From positions 21,185 through 85,184 of the forward strand of contig CAJTEN010000002.1 of NCBI GenBank assembly GCA_910575245.1: a stretch of DNA of 64,000 nucleotides. The letters run 5' to 3'. Both the position numbers and the translations under genes were made by a program. Below the pieces are notes generated by a model. It worked only from the letters and a program-made list of their open reading frames with translations, ran no database searches and was not told where the DNA came from. Positions 7,638 to 17,140 of this stretch are shown here, piece by piece. Numbering within the stretch: position 1 is the first letter of the stretch; every line of letters begins with the position of its first letter. This stretch comes from Clostridia bacterium (GTDB taxonomy: Bacteria; Bacillota; Clostridia; Lachnospirales; Lachnospiraceae).

Positions 7638-10399
7638 ACTACATCGGACTTCTTACCAAAGAAGAGAAATCAATTCTCTGCGAAATCATTACAGGTAAAG
7701 AGTTCAAAGAGCTCTTCAAAAGAAACGAACAGGAATTTTCGAAAATACGAAAAGGCTTCAGAGCTAAATCATTGACAGAACAATATGCATTGTCAATTGC
7801 CATATCTAACATTGATAAGCCTTTTATCGCAACGTGGGTCAACACAATGGTAGAACACTGGCTCAAAAAGATCCAAGAAAATATAGCTAAACTTGAAGGA
7901 GAGGGTTTATCTCATAGCACTGCTTTGGTGACAACTATGCTTGATTCTTTCTTTGTCAATAATGTCGAGTTGTATTTTAAGTTGACAGGTAATCCTTTGG
8001 ATACGGATGCATACTCTAACCTTTACGATAGAATGGAGAATATTAAATCTGAACGTGCAAGAAATGCTGAAATGTCTGACCGAATCAAGGCTGTGGAACA
8101 AGAAAATCGCAGTCTGTCCGATCAAGTTGAAGCAGTCCGACGTAGCATGGATACCATAAAAACTGAGTGTGAAGAGAGAATTCAAGAAATTGAACAGAGC
8201 AAAAACGAATTAGAATCCTTGCTGGCTGAAGCACAAGCAAAAATTGCCGAATTACAGACCGCACCTAGCGCCTTCACGAACGACGATGCAGATTATCTTG
8301 CACAATTTGATGATACAAATACTTCTATCCTGCCTTCTGGCAGTACAGATGAAATCATTTCTTTATGTGGTGTTATTTCGGATTATAATGGTCAGAAGTG
8401 GCTTATACGATATGCTGATTTGAACAATAATGGACGTTATTATATTTTTCTTAAAAATGAAGATGTCCCGCCGTACTTCACAAATAGAGACAAAATTTTC
8501 TATAAGGATGGCCCTTCTAACAACGGTTTCTACGGGATCTGGACTTGGTCCGCAGTTCCGAACGAAAATGATCCTTCCAAGGATTATATTCTATCACGGT
8601 ATAATACAGATATAGATGCCATTGAAATTGTTACCATTACAGAAGCAACAACCCTTGAAGACCTAGTTGATCTTTTGAATGATGGAATCGAATACAAGCC
8701 GCATAGCCGAAAAGTTATGTTCACACTTTGTGCATCCAAAGGGCAGTATACAGGTATCCTTTGTACTGCCAAAGAATTCAATACTGTTAATGGGAAAACC
8801 ACCGTTTCTGAAGATTGCATTGTTGTGCCGGTATATGAATTTGCTGGTGATGCTATTATTCGTCTGGGCAACGGACTTTCTTTTTATCGAAACGCATTTG
8901 CGGGTCTTCCAAGCAAGCTTTATCATTTGAAAAGCCCGCTTGACATTGTAAAGAATATCGTTTTCTCATCAATTTCTTGGAATGCATATAAAACAAGAGA
9001 GATAACACGTGCCGAATATAGGACGTTTAAAGATTTCATTGGCGCAATTCCGGTTGACGATATAGCGTGTAAGATTGGAACTGCATGTCGCTGTTCCATT
9101 CCGGCTGCCAAAGAACTGCTAGATGAATTTCTGAACATAGTCTGGAAATATGTCGATGGAGATAGCTTAGAAGATGAAATAATTCGCTCGGCTATTTCTG
9201 CAAATGTTGAACTTCAAGAAAAAGCGAAGGCGCTTATTCGCAAAGATTGGGAAACAGAGAACGAAAGCCTGCTGATCGAAGTTCGAGGGAAACTCGATTC
9301 ACTTCGTGCCGAGTTGAAATCTGCTACTGAGGATTTAAGCAAAGCGCAGGAAGCATTAAATAAAACAAAAGCAGAAGATGAGCGTCTTGCTGGTATCATA
9401 GCCGAAAAAGAACGACTCGCTGCTGAAGTCGAAAAAGCGGTTGCCGCAAGAATCCAAAAAGCACGTGAAAATGCGGCAGATTTCATCGCTAGTATGGCAT
9501 TTGTTAGCGGACAACAAATGCAAGTTGGATGTACAGAGTCTCCTGACAAAATCGAGGTTTCATCGAAAACCGATATTGATACATATCACATATGTTCTGA
9601 ATATGATAACCTCGATGACCTTGAAGTTCATCACTCTTGGACAGATGTTATCAATACAGCTGTATTTGAACTCGCAGAAGCAGGCGTTGCAGAAAAATAT
9701 AGAAGCGGTCTCGCTGCTTTTCTTTGCGCAGCTTACATTAAAAAACAGCCACTTTTACTTGTTGGCCCCAATGCAATCGACATTATCCAAGCATTTAGTG
9801 CAGTCGTAACTGCTCATAAGCATGGAGTACTCTGCTGTGAAGGTGGCTATGCCCACCAAGCGATTGAGAAAATAGGTGCCGATGGTGAAAGCATCGTAAT
9901 AATCAACAACTTTCTTGCCAGCGGCTGGATAAACAGGCTTCCAGAAATACTTTCCCAAAAAGATATTTTTTATGTGGCTACCCATCCGTATGCAGAAGAC
10001 ATTCAGGTTGAACCTAAAAGCCTGTATGGATTCATGCTACCACTGTTTACAGAGTTCTTGGTGGATAAAAAAGCTACTGGTAAATATTATGGGGGATACT
10101 TCTCTGACGATTTTAAACCCTATTCGGCAGAAAAAGGCGCACGCAAAGAACTATCAGTCCTTTCGAAATTTGCGCTGAGTTCGTTAGTCAGGAGCAAAAT
10201 CAACAGCCTTGCGGCTACGATGCACGGTATTTATCCCACTGCTACAGTAGACGACGATTTCCTGTTTTGCGTTTTTCCCATTGTCTATGCTTCAATGGCG
10301 GTAAATGAACTTGTAGAGGAAATTGCTAACTCGCAGAAGGGCATTGCAATTTCTGTTAATCTTAAACGCGACCTTCAGTATGTGCTAGGGGAAATCTAA
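7634..10399 (+). CDS. 921-residue coiled-coil protein with degenerate AAA-like C-terminus
   Basis: Second gene of the four-gene operon. Residues about 130-210 form a strong heptad-rich coiled coil (SDRIKAVEQENRSLSDQVEA), and a second one spans about 525-615 (LDSLRAELKSATEDLSKAQE). Near residue 704 the chain reads QPLLLVGPNAIDII, which sits like a Walker A strand-loop-helix but lacks the GK[S/T] needed to hold ATP. About 50 residues on, SIVIINNFL and DIFYVATHPY look like the Walker B and sensor strands of an AAA+ fold, again without the usual acidic pair. It may therefore be a structural or nucleotide-independent AAA-like subunit. No family name comes to mind. It overlaps the first gene by 4 bases and the third by 1, indicating a complex made in fixed ratio. 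Confidence 0.72.
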   Translation: MNYIGLLTKEEKSILCEIITGKEFKELFKRNEQEFSKIRKGFRAKSLTEQYALSIAISNIDKPFIATWVNTMVEHWLKKIQENIAKLEGEGLSHSTALVTTMLDSFFVNNVELYFKLTGNPLDTDAYSNLYDRMENIKSERARNAEMSDRIKAVEQENRSLSDQVEAVRRSMDTIKTECEERIQEIEQSKNELESLLAEAQAKIAELQTAPSAFTNDDADYLAQFDDTNTSILPSGSTDEIISLCGVISDYNGQKWLIRYADLNNNGRYYIFLKNEDVPPYFTNRDKIFYKDGPSNNGFYGIWTWSAVPNENDPSKDYILSRYNTDIDAIEIVTITEATTLEDLVDLLNDGIEYKPHSRKVMFTLCASKGQYTGILCTAKEFNTVNGKTTVSEDCIVVPVYEFAGDAIIRLGNGLSFYRNAFAGLPSKLYHLKSPLDIVKNIVFSSISWNAYKTREITRAEYRTFKDFIGAIPVDDIACKIGTACRCSIPAAKELLDEFLNIVWKYVDGDSLEDEIIRSAISANVELQEKAKALIRKDWETENESLLIEVRGKLDSLRAELKSATEDLSKAQEALNKTKAEDERLAGIIAEKERLAAEVEKAVAARIQKARENAADFIASMAFVSGQQMQVGCTESPDKIEVSSKTDIDTYHICSEYDNLDDLEVHHSWTDVINTAVFELAEAGVAEKYRSGLAAFLCAAYIKKQPLLLVGPNAIDIIQAFSAVVTAHKHGVLCCEGGYAHQAIEKIGADGESIVIINNFLASGWINRLPEILSQKDIFYVATHPYAEDIQVEPKSLYGFMLPLFTEFLVDKKATGKYYGGYFSDDFKPYSAEKGARKELSVLSKFALSSLVRSKINSLAATMHGIYPTATVDDDFLFCVFPIVYASMAVNELVEEIANSQKGIAISVNLKRDLQYVLGEI

Positions 10400-11406
10400 T
10401 GGACAAGTATAACGGACTTCTTTCGAAAGTATCACGACAGTATCACATTCTTAGGGGAACCCAAGAGACAGAGGATGAGTGGAAAACTCGTCTTGTTTAT
10501 AGCATCTGCGGGATGATGGCGTATGCTTGCCTCTGGGACGACACAGAAGAATCCATCTCTATCGTGCACCTAAAAAGAAGAATTCGCAGTATGCTTGGCA
10601 GCTATAAATCATTGTATCCGGAACTTTCTGGAACCTTACCGTATACTTCTGAAGAGCTTGAAAAGGAAATCATAAATCAATTCTTAAGTGCAGGAGTAGT
10701 TTATCACCGCCCGAACCGAATAGTGGCATCAAAAAAACGCGAAGGACACTTTGATGGAGTTCTATTTCAAAGAGGTATTGCTTTGGATAATATTTCCTGT
10801 GTGTCTGGTATTGGATTTTATTCAAAGCAGGAGTGTGGATCAAACCCCAATAACATAAAAACAATGTTTGGCCTCGAGCAGGAGAAGTTGCAAACATTGT
10901 GGCAAACTACCCTATCTACTGCTTCTTGGAAACCCAATTCAGTGTTTGAATATAACACGGAGTACCTTCGCTTGGAGCCGCCTTTCTCTCGTGGGTACTG
11001 GATAACTGAGCCAGATAAGACTGGTACCGTTTCTATTCTTCGAACCGGTATGAAAGGTTCACAGCTATACTATATTTATCGATACATGGATGCTGCGCTA
11101 GAAGTTAGTCCACTTCCTCAGTGGCAGGTGGAAAACTATAACTACAGAACACTGACATGCGCCTGCCTCGCAACCTATGGAACATTACCGCCGATAGAGT
11201 ACTTTGAGGACGGGGCATTGGTTCATATACGTATGAATTATTTTCTTCCGTCACGTGAACTTGAATTTTTGAAGTACTACAGCTGGCCTGAAGTATGTAC
11301 ATCTCTTCCGTGTGATTTTAGGCGAAAGTTCTCCGTAGAAGTTTTTGGCGCTATTAAAAATATTCTATCTGAAGAAGGATATGAATTCAAAGGAGGGAAA
11401 ATCTGA
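10399..11406 (+). CDS. 335-residue unknown protein of the DruE-like operon
   Basis: Third gene, starting at an ATG that shares its A with the stop of the second gene (TAATG) and ending in a TGATG overlap with the helicase. The N-terminal third is helical (LRGTQETEDEWKTRLVYSIC, SIVHLKRRIRSMLGSY); the remainder is mixed, with aromatic-rich segments such as LRLEPPFSRGYWI and GSQLYYIYRYMD. No catalytic motif, zinc site, signal peptide or membrane span is seen. Its position directly before the large helicase resembles the small subunits that precede DruE in Druantia operons, but I cannot identify it as DruD or DruG. Function unknown; a partner of the helicase is the natural inference. Confidence 0.7.
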   Translation: MDKYNGLLSKVSRQYHILRGTQETEDEWKTRLVYSICGMMAYACLWDDTEESISIVHLKRRIRSMLGSYKSLYPELSGTLPYTSEELEKEIINQFLSAGVVYHRPNRIVASKKREGHFDGVLFQRGIALDNISCVSGIGFYSKQECGSNPNNIKTMFGLEQEKLQTLWQTTLSTASWKPNSVFEYNTEYLRLEPPFSRGYWITEPDKTGTVSILRTGMKGSQLYYIYRYMDAALEVSPLPQWQVENYNYRTLTCACLATYGTLPPIEYFEDGALVHIRMNYFLPSRELEFLKYYSWPEVCTSLPCDFRRKFSVEVFGAIKNILSEEGYEFKGGKI

Positions 11407-14400
11407 TGCCCAATGGAGCCAATTCAGTTCATAAGCAGTTGAGAACGGAACTGGAAGACTATATTAAATCGCAATATTTCGGAAAGTCTCCTCTTCTACT
11501 TTCGGCACTAAGCAATCATATTGATGATGAAGGATTACTTTACCAAAAACCTTTTATTGAGTCCTCTCCAGCATATGTTACAGTACAAAATGGTATTGAA
11601 ACAGCAACTCTTGAGACTTGGATGAAAGACTATTTCTTGCAGTTAGCAAAGGCCAATATAGGGGTATTCCCATCTCCGTTTGATCATCAGATCTCGGCGC
11701 TTGAAGCTGCAACCAGAGGCGAAAACTTGTTTGTTTCGACAGGTACTGGTTCCGGTAAAACAGAGTGTTTTATGTGGCCGCTTCTTGCAAAGATGGCAAC
11801 TGAAGCAAGAAACTCCAAGGAATCATGGGCAAAACGAGGTGTTCGCACAATTATTATGTACCCAATGAATGCCCTTGTTTCAGACCAAGTTAGCCGACTT
11901 AGAAGAATGATCGGAGATCCTGATGAGAAATTTATCAAGATATTCCGGAAAACCTGTGGTGATGAGGTGCGTCGTCCTCAGTTTGGTATGTATACTGGCA
12001 GAACCCCATACCCTGGAGTTCAACCTTCCACTGAACAGGACAGAAAACTTGAAAAAACCTTAGCAAGAATGTCTTTCCCACAAAGCGATTCGGAAAAAGA
12101 ATTCTTCAATCATCTTCTCAGAGAAGGAAAGATACCTGCAAAGGCGGATATGAATCAGTTCCTTCAAGGGCTGCATGAGAGTAAACATATTCCAAACGAT
12201 GATGATGCAGAGCTAATCACACGATTTGAAATGCAGCAATTCTGCCCGGATATTCTCATTACAAACTATTCTATGTTGGAATATATGCTATTGCGTCCCA
12301 GAGAACAAAAAATCTGGAATGACACACGCGAATGGCTGGCTTCAAACAGTGAAAATAAATTGATGTTTGTTATTGATGAAGCACATATGTACCGTGGTTC
12401 ATCCGGCGGTGAAGTGGCATTACTGATTCGCAGGCTCTTCCATAAACTTGGTATCAGTCGGGAGCGTGTACAATTTATGATCACTACTGCAAGTATGCCC
12501 AACAAAAGCCAGCAAGACGTTGATTCCGTAATGAAGTTTGCAAATGAACTTACGGCTTCCGACACAGCAACTCGGTTCTGCTATTTAACGGGAAAGAGAG
12601 AGGTAATTGATGGGCAGCTGAAATACAATATCCCTGCCGAGCTTTTCTTGAACCCAGACCCTGGCCAATTTGAAGATAGAGATGAAGTAAAGCTTTCTGC
12701 ACTTTTGTCATTTTGGAGACAATTAGAAGGATTTGACTCTAGCATTACATCCTTGGAATCAGTATACAACTGGATGTACGAAAATCTTGTCCATTACCGT
12801 CCGTTCCATGAGCTCATTAAGTATTGCCGTGGAAATGCAGTATCTTTGGGGGAGCTTTCTTCTGGTATCTTCCCAGATCTCAGTCAAGAGAATGCACTAA
12901 AAGCGATTAGTGTTCTTTTGGCAATTGCACCGCTTGCAAAAAACGCAAAAGGATCTGTTCTTTTTCCCGCACGTATGCACATGCTCTTCAAAGGTGTTTC
13001 TGGTGTATATGCCTGTGCCAATGCAGATTGCAGCCGTTCTCATTCGGAAGGCGGCCTCACTTTAGGAGAGATCTACTTATCTGATGGTAATTTGGTTTGC
13101 CCGCATTGTGGTAGTGTGGTATACGAACTTTATAATGACAGACGTTGTGGCGCACTGTTCTTCAAAGGCTATGTTCTTGAAGACGACTCGGGGCTTCATG
13201 GAAATGTATATCTGTGGCATTATCCCGGTCAGTTGATGGATCGCAGGATGAAAGAAATACATCTGTTCATTCCAAATGACGATTTTGAACTACCCACAAA
13301 ACAGGGTAAAAACGCTATAAGACCCTGCTATCTTGATGTTAAAAGCGGATTTATTAACTTCACGGATGACTCTTCCGCTGGAAAACCATGGATTAGAAAG
13401 CTGTATTATTGTAACTACTCCGCAAAAGGCAAACCGCAAATTATTACTTTTCCGATTTGTCCGCATTGTAGGCATCAACTTTCTACATCGCAGTTCACTT
13501 CGTTTAATACACGAGGAAATCAGTCTTTCTTTAACTTAATCAAATCGCAGTTCCAACTGCAACCCGCTGTGCCAGGCAAGGATAGTGATCCAGATCGGTT
13601 TCCTAACGAGGGACGTAAAGTTTTGCTATTTTCGGATAGTCGTCAACGAGCAGCAAAACTGGCCAGGGATATGTCAGAGGCTTCGGACATTTCTGCCGCA
13701 AGGCAATTGTTTGCAATCGCTATCAAAATGATGGAAGAACAAACGGTCGAGAAGTCAATGAATTCGTTGTATGACTATTTTTGTCTTGCTGCCGGTCAGC
13801 ATCATGTGCAGATTTTTCATGCTCCCGAACGCATAAAATTTGCTGAGGATTGCACGGCTGCGCTGAATAACTACAATCGCTGTGTAAAACGAGGACGAGA
13901 GTACACCCCGAGATTTACAATTGCAAACGCTCCTGTTCAGATGCAGGAATACCTTCTTCGGTTGTTTGCTGGTGGCTATAACACCTTGTATGACTCGGCT
14001 ACGAGTTGGATTGAACCTACTGATCAGGCTCTTTTTGATGCTGTAGATGCTCTTGGTGAAAATAATGTGACTATTACAGATGAAGAGTTTATTGACTTTT
14101 TCAATGCTTGGATGCTATCAATTTGTGATATGTCTACAGCTATCGGTCATACAATTAGCGATACAATTCGGTTGAAAGTCCGTCCCAACTATGGTGGCTA
14201 TGGGCTTGATAAGGATTGGGGATTCTCAAAAACTATTCGTGAGATCATGGGCTGGCATGACGGAAATGAAACAGAGATGGCGTGGAAACGAGTATTAAAG
14301 GAAGAATTTCTTGACTCGGCACAGCCTGATAATGGGAAATTATATGTTGACCTCTCTAGAGTAAAACCACGTTTTGATGCTGCTCATGTATGGTACAAAT

Positions 14401-16655
14401 GTGAACAATGCTCTGAATGGACTCCTTTTACGCTGAAATGTAAATGTCCGAGCTGCGGATCTTCTCATATCCATGAGATGAAATCTGGCGAATACAAAGC
14501 ACTTATTTTCTGGAGAAAGCCAGTAGCTGATGCGCTTCAAGGCGAGCCAATTCATGTGATTGTCACCGAAGAACATACTGCTCAGCTCTCACATAAAGAC
14601 CAACGTAATGATCTTTGGAGTAAAACCGAACAGTATGAATTGCGCTTCCAAGATTTAATCCAAGATGGTGAAACACCTGTCGATATTCTTAGCAGCACAA
14701 CTACCATGGAAGTTGGTATTGATATTGGATCTCTGGTTGCGGTTGGTTTACGGAATATTCCTCCCATGCGCGAAAATTATCAGCAGCGAGCTGGTCGTGC
14801 TGGCCGTCGTGGATCTAGTTTATCTACCATCATTACCTTCTGTGAGGATGGTCCACATGATACATTGTACTTCAATGATCCGATTCCCATGTTCCGTGGT
14901 GACCCTCGCAAGCCTTGGATTGATATAAGAAGTGAGAAGCTCCTCCAACGCCATTTAGCCATGGTTATCCTCCAGGAATTCCTTTCAGAAAATCATATAA
15001 GCCTTGACACAGTTTCAGCGGCAGTTTTCCTTAACGATTTTCTTGACAGTTTTAAGAACTATCTTGCAGCTTACGATGCTAATAAAGACAAACTGCTTTT
15101 ACCTGTCGGAATACCATTCCACTATTCAGTGTTTGAGGATGAATTGAAAAAATCTTTTGATACGCTTAAAGAAAAATGCCAGACGCATCCCGAACTTTTT
15201 GGAGTAGAAGAAGGCGCTAAGGAAGGGGAGGCAAAGGTTCTTCTTGACGCTCTCTATGAAGAGGGAATCATCCCAACATATTCTTTCCCGAAGAATGTCG
15301 TAAGTACCTACATACCAGATATGTACGGAAAAATTCTTTACGAAGTTGACCGTGGACTCGATGTAGCTATTGGCGAATATGCTCCTGGTAGAGCAATTGT
15401 CGTTGATAAGAAAACTTATCAGATTGGCGGATTCTACTATCCTGGAAGTGAGCGTCGTCATGGTCAAGCATTAACTCCGGCACGCGCTTACACAGAAGAC
15501 CCGAATTACGTAAAACAGGTTATCTCATGTCCAGAGTGCGGTTGGTTTGGTCTGATGGAAGAGAAAACAAAGCGTTGCCCGTTTTGTGGAAACAGCGATC
15601 TGAAGATTACTCGTGAAATGATGCGCCCTTGGGGTTTTGCGCCAAGAAATGCTGAATCAATACCAGATGTTCAGCTGTCAGAAGAATACACTGCTGTGCA
15701 GCAGCCTCTGTATTCAACTCTGCCCGAAGCCGAAGAAATGAAACTTGCCCCAGGCTGTAAAAACATACGGATCGCTTCACGAACAAACCAACGGATTATC
15801 ATGCTGAACAAAGGATCGGATGACAAAGGCTTTATGGTCTGCAAGGACTGTGGAGCCGCAATGCCAGGTGATGATATTTCTGTTCTAAATGATATTAACA
15901 GGCCATACAAGTCGAAGTATGCCCGAAGTAAATGCCGTCACAGCAACTGTTTTAATGTGAATCTTGGCTATGACTTTATAACTGATATGTTGGTTCTCGA
16001 ATTCACAATTGACGACAGGATCATTGACGCCAGAAGGAATGATAATCCATGGCTTAATCGCGCAGCGCAATCCCTAGCGGAAGCATTGCGATTGGTAGCA
16101 AGTAAAAAACTCGATGTTGAATTCACCGAACTTGTTACTGGTTATCGTCTCAGAACAGGCTCTGAAGCTTCTTATGTTGACATTTATCTTTACGATAGCT
16201 TGTCGAGTGGTGCTGGTTATGCTGTCAGTGTAGCTGATGCGATTGACGAACTACTAACCGATATGAAAGAGCTGTTAAGTACTTGTGATTGTGGATCTGC
16301 GTGTTCTAAATGTTTAAAACATTACAGGAACCAATATGTACACGGTATGCTTGACCGCTTCGCTGCGCTCCAACTCCTTGAGTGGGGTGTTGATGGGATA
16401 AATGCGTCGCCAATCAAACCAGAGAAACAGATTAAAATGATCATGCCTTTGGTGAATATTCTTAAGCAATCTGGTTGTGAGATTATCGTTGACGGTGAAA
16501 TTACGGCAAGTGGGCGAAGAAACACAAAAAAGGTTGTTGTCTACCCGGCAATGTGGGTTGAGCCCTATGCTTCCGGTACTATTTTTGTAAGTGACGCTTA
16601 TATCAAGTACGCTAAGCCGTATGCTGTCCAAAAGATTCTAGACAACATCCAATGA
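11406..16655 (+). CDS. DruE-like giant DEAH-box helicase with DUF1998-type C-terminus
   Basis: A 1749-residue superfamily 2 helicase. Visible motifs: FDHQISALEAATRGE (Q-like), Walker A GTGSGKTE near 112-119, motif Ia YPMNALVSDQ, TNYSMLEYML, DEAH in VIDEAHMYRGSSGGE near 323, TTAS (motif III), LLFSDSRQRAA opening the second RecA lobe, TTTMEVGIDIGSL, and motif VI QQRAGRAGRRGSS near 1125. Zinc-ribbon cysteine pairs appear near 533-568, 999-1017, 1375-1396 and 1478. The C-terminus holds a DUF1998-type region, YLYDSLSSGAGYA then CDCGSACSKCLKHYRNQYVHG near 1626. This length and order match DruE of Druantia antiphage systems; DrmB of DISARM and DpdJ share DUF1998 but are shorter or built differently. 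It is expected to translocate on nucleic acid using ATP. It is the last gene of a tightly overlapping operon; a hairpin lies about 100 bases downstream. Confidence 0.85.
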   Translation: MPNGANSVHKQLRTELEDYIKSQYFGKSPLLLSALSNHIDDEGLLYQKPFIESSPAYVTVQNGIETATLETWMKDYFLQLAKANIGVFPSPFDHQISALEAATRGENLFVSTGTGSGKTECFMWPLLAKMATEARNSKESWAKRGVRTIIMYPMNALVSDQVSRLRRMIGDPDEKFIKIFRKTCGDEVRRPQFGMYTGRTPYPGVQPSTEQDRKLEKTLARMSFPQSDSEKEFFNHLLREGKIPAKADMNQFLQGLHESKHIPNDDDAELITRFEMQQFCPDILITNYSMLEYMLLRPREQKIWNDTREWLASNSENKLMFVIDEAHMYRGSSGGEVALLIRRLFHKLGISRERVQFMITTASMPNKSQQDVDSVMKFANELTASDTATRFCYLTGKREVIDGQLKYNIPAELFLNPDPGQFEDRDEVKLSALLSFWRQLEGFDSSITSLESVYNWMYENLVHYRPFHELIKYCRGNAVSLGELSSGIFPDLSQENALKAISVLLAIAPLAKNAKGSVLFPARMHMLFKGVSGVYACANADCSRSHSEGGLTLGEIYLSDGNLVCPHCGSVVYELYNDRRCGALFFKGYVLEDDSGLHGNVYLWHYPGQLMDRRMKEIHLFIPNDDFELPTKQGKNAIRPCYLDVKSGFINFTDDSSAGKPWIRKLYYCNYSAKGKPQIITFPICPHCRHQLSTSQFTSFNTRGNQSFFNLIKSQFQLQPAVPGKDSDPDRFPNEGRKVLLFSDSRQRAAKLARDMSEASDISAARQLFAIAIKMMEEQTVEKSMNSLYDYFCLAAGQHHVQIFHAPERIKFAEDCTAALNNYNRCVKRGREYTPRFTIANAPVQMQEYLLRLFAGGYNTLYDSATSWIEPTDQALFDAVDALGENNVTITDEEFIDFFNAWMLSICDMSTAIGHTISDTIRLKVRPNYGGYGLDKDWGFSKTIREIMGWHDGNETEMAWKRVLKEEFLDSAQPDNGKLYVDLSRVKPRFDAAHVWYKCEQCSEWTPFTLKCKCPSCGSSHIHEMKSGEYKALIFWRKPVADALQGEPIHVIVTEEHTAQLSHKDQRNDLWSKTEQYELRFQDLIQDGETPVDILSSTTTMEVGIDIGSLVAVGLRNIPPMRENYQQRAGRAGRRGSSLSTIITFCEDGPHDTLYFNDPIPMFRGDPRKPWIDIRSEKLLQRHLAMVILQEFLSENHISLDTVSAAVFLNDFLDSFKNYLAAYDANKDKLLLPVGIPFHYSVFEDELKKSFDTLKEKCQTHPELFGVEEGAKEGEAKVLLDALYEEGIIPTYSFPKNVVSTYIPDMYGKILYEVDRGLDVAIGEYAPGRAIVVDKKTYQIGGFYYPGSERRHGQALTPARAYTEDPNYVKQVISCPECGWFGLMEEKTKRCPFCGNSDLKITREMMRPWGFAPRNAESIPDVQLSEEYTAVQQPLYSTLPEAEEMKLAPGCKNIRIASRTNQRIIMLNKGSDDKGFMVCKDCGAAMPGDDISVLNDINRPYKSKYARSKCRHSNCFNVNLGYDFITDMLVLEFTIDDRIIDARRNDNPWLNRAAQSLAEALRLVASKKLDVEFTELVTGYRLRTGSEASYVDIYLYDSLSSGAGYAVSVADAIDELLTDMKELLSTCDCGSACSKCLKHYRNQYVHGMLDRFAALQLLEWGVDGINASPIKPEKQIKMIMPLVNILKQSGCEIIVDGEITASGRRNTKKVVVYPAMWVEPYASGTIFVSDAYIKYAKPYAVQKILDNIQ

Positions 16656-16751
16656 AATAGCTTGATTACGGGCCAAAACAGTAAGCGCAGCACACCGCCT
16701 TTTAAAATCAGGGCAGTGAATGCTAGACGATTATCGCTGCCATATGGTAAA

Positions 16752-16795
16752 AAACTCCCGTCCAATTCCTGTTACGGAATTAGACGGGAGTTTCG
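16752..16795. terminator. Hairpin terminator downstream of the helicase operon
   Basis: AAACTCCCGTCCAATTCC (16752-16769) pairs with GGAATTAGACGGGAGTTT (16776-16793) with one mismatch around a 6-base loop. The plus strand has only TTT after the stem, whereas the minus-strand reading ends in TTTTTT, so it may stop transcripts from both sides. It separates the helicase operon from the PadR operon. Confidence 0.7.
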
Positions 16796-16912
16796 TATGC
16801 ACCCGAAAAACGTCAGCTGACAGTTGATTAAGTAATTTAGTTCCTTATCACTGTTAACCCAACTCTTTAGGATTTGATTATGGCACAAACGCTGCCGGAA
16901 GAGAAAAATAGC

Positions 16913-16941
16913 TTGACATATATAGATTATCTATATATAAT
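16913..16941 (+). promoter_or_regulatory. Consensus sigma-A promoter for the PadR operon
   Basis: TTGACA (16913-16918) and TATAAT (16936-16941) are both perfect consensus hexamers separated by 17 bases. The nearest downstream gene is the PadR regulator at 17141, leaving a long leader of about 190 bases. Such a strong promoter is expected to need repression, which fits the palindromes overlapping it. Confidence 0.85.
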
Positions 16942-16971
16942 CAGAAACAACATATATAGATAATCTACATA
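16919..16971. promoter_or_regulatory. Twin palindromic operators overlapping the PadR promoter
   Basis: TATATAGAT-T-ATCTATATA (16919-16937) is a perfect 9+9 palindrome filling the spacer and touching the -10. A second copy, TATATAGAT-A-ATCTACATA (16953-16971), has one mismatch. The two centres are 34 bases apart, about three helical turns, so two regulator dimers could bind the same DNA face and block RNA polymerase. PadR proteins commonly repress their own operon, so the PadR product just downstream is the likely ligand. Confidence 0.72.
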
Positions 16972-17140
16972 AAATGCAGAAAATCGTATCTGTCTGTTTA
17001 CTGCTCCCATGCCGGCCATCCGGCTGATTGACGTGAGCCGATGCGAAAACTGTAACATTCCGGCGGAGGATTTATCTGTATATGGAAGTAACAAAGTGTT
17101 TCGTATGACTTTTTATGTTATTGAAGGAAGGAGAGATAAG

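Noticed and set aside
7634-10399. SMC- or Wadjet-like ATPase reading of the coiled-coil protein
   Set aside because: SMC and JetC-like proteins need a canonical Walker A and an ABC signature; neither is visible, and the coiled coils are too short.
11406-16655. DISARM reading of the helicase operon
   Set aside because: DISARM separates helicase (DrmA) and DUF1998 (DrmB) and has a methyltransferase and a DrmC phospholipase-D-like gene; here both parts are in one chain and no such partners are seen.
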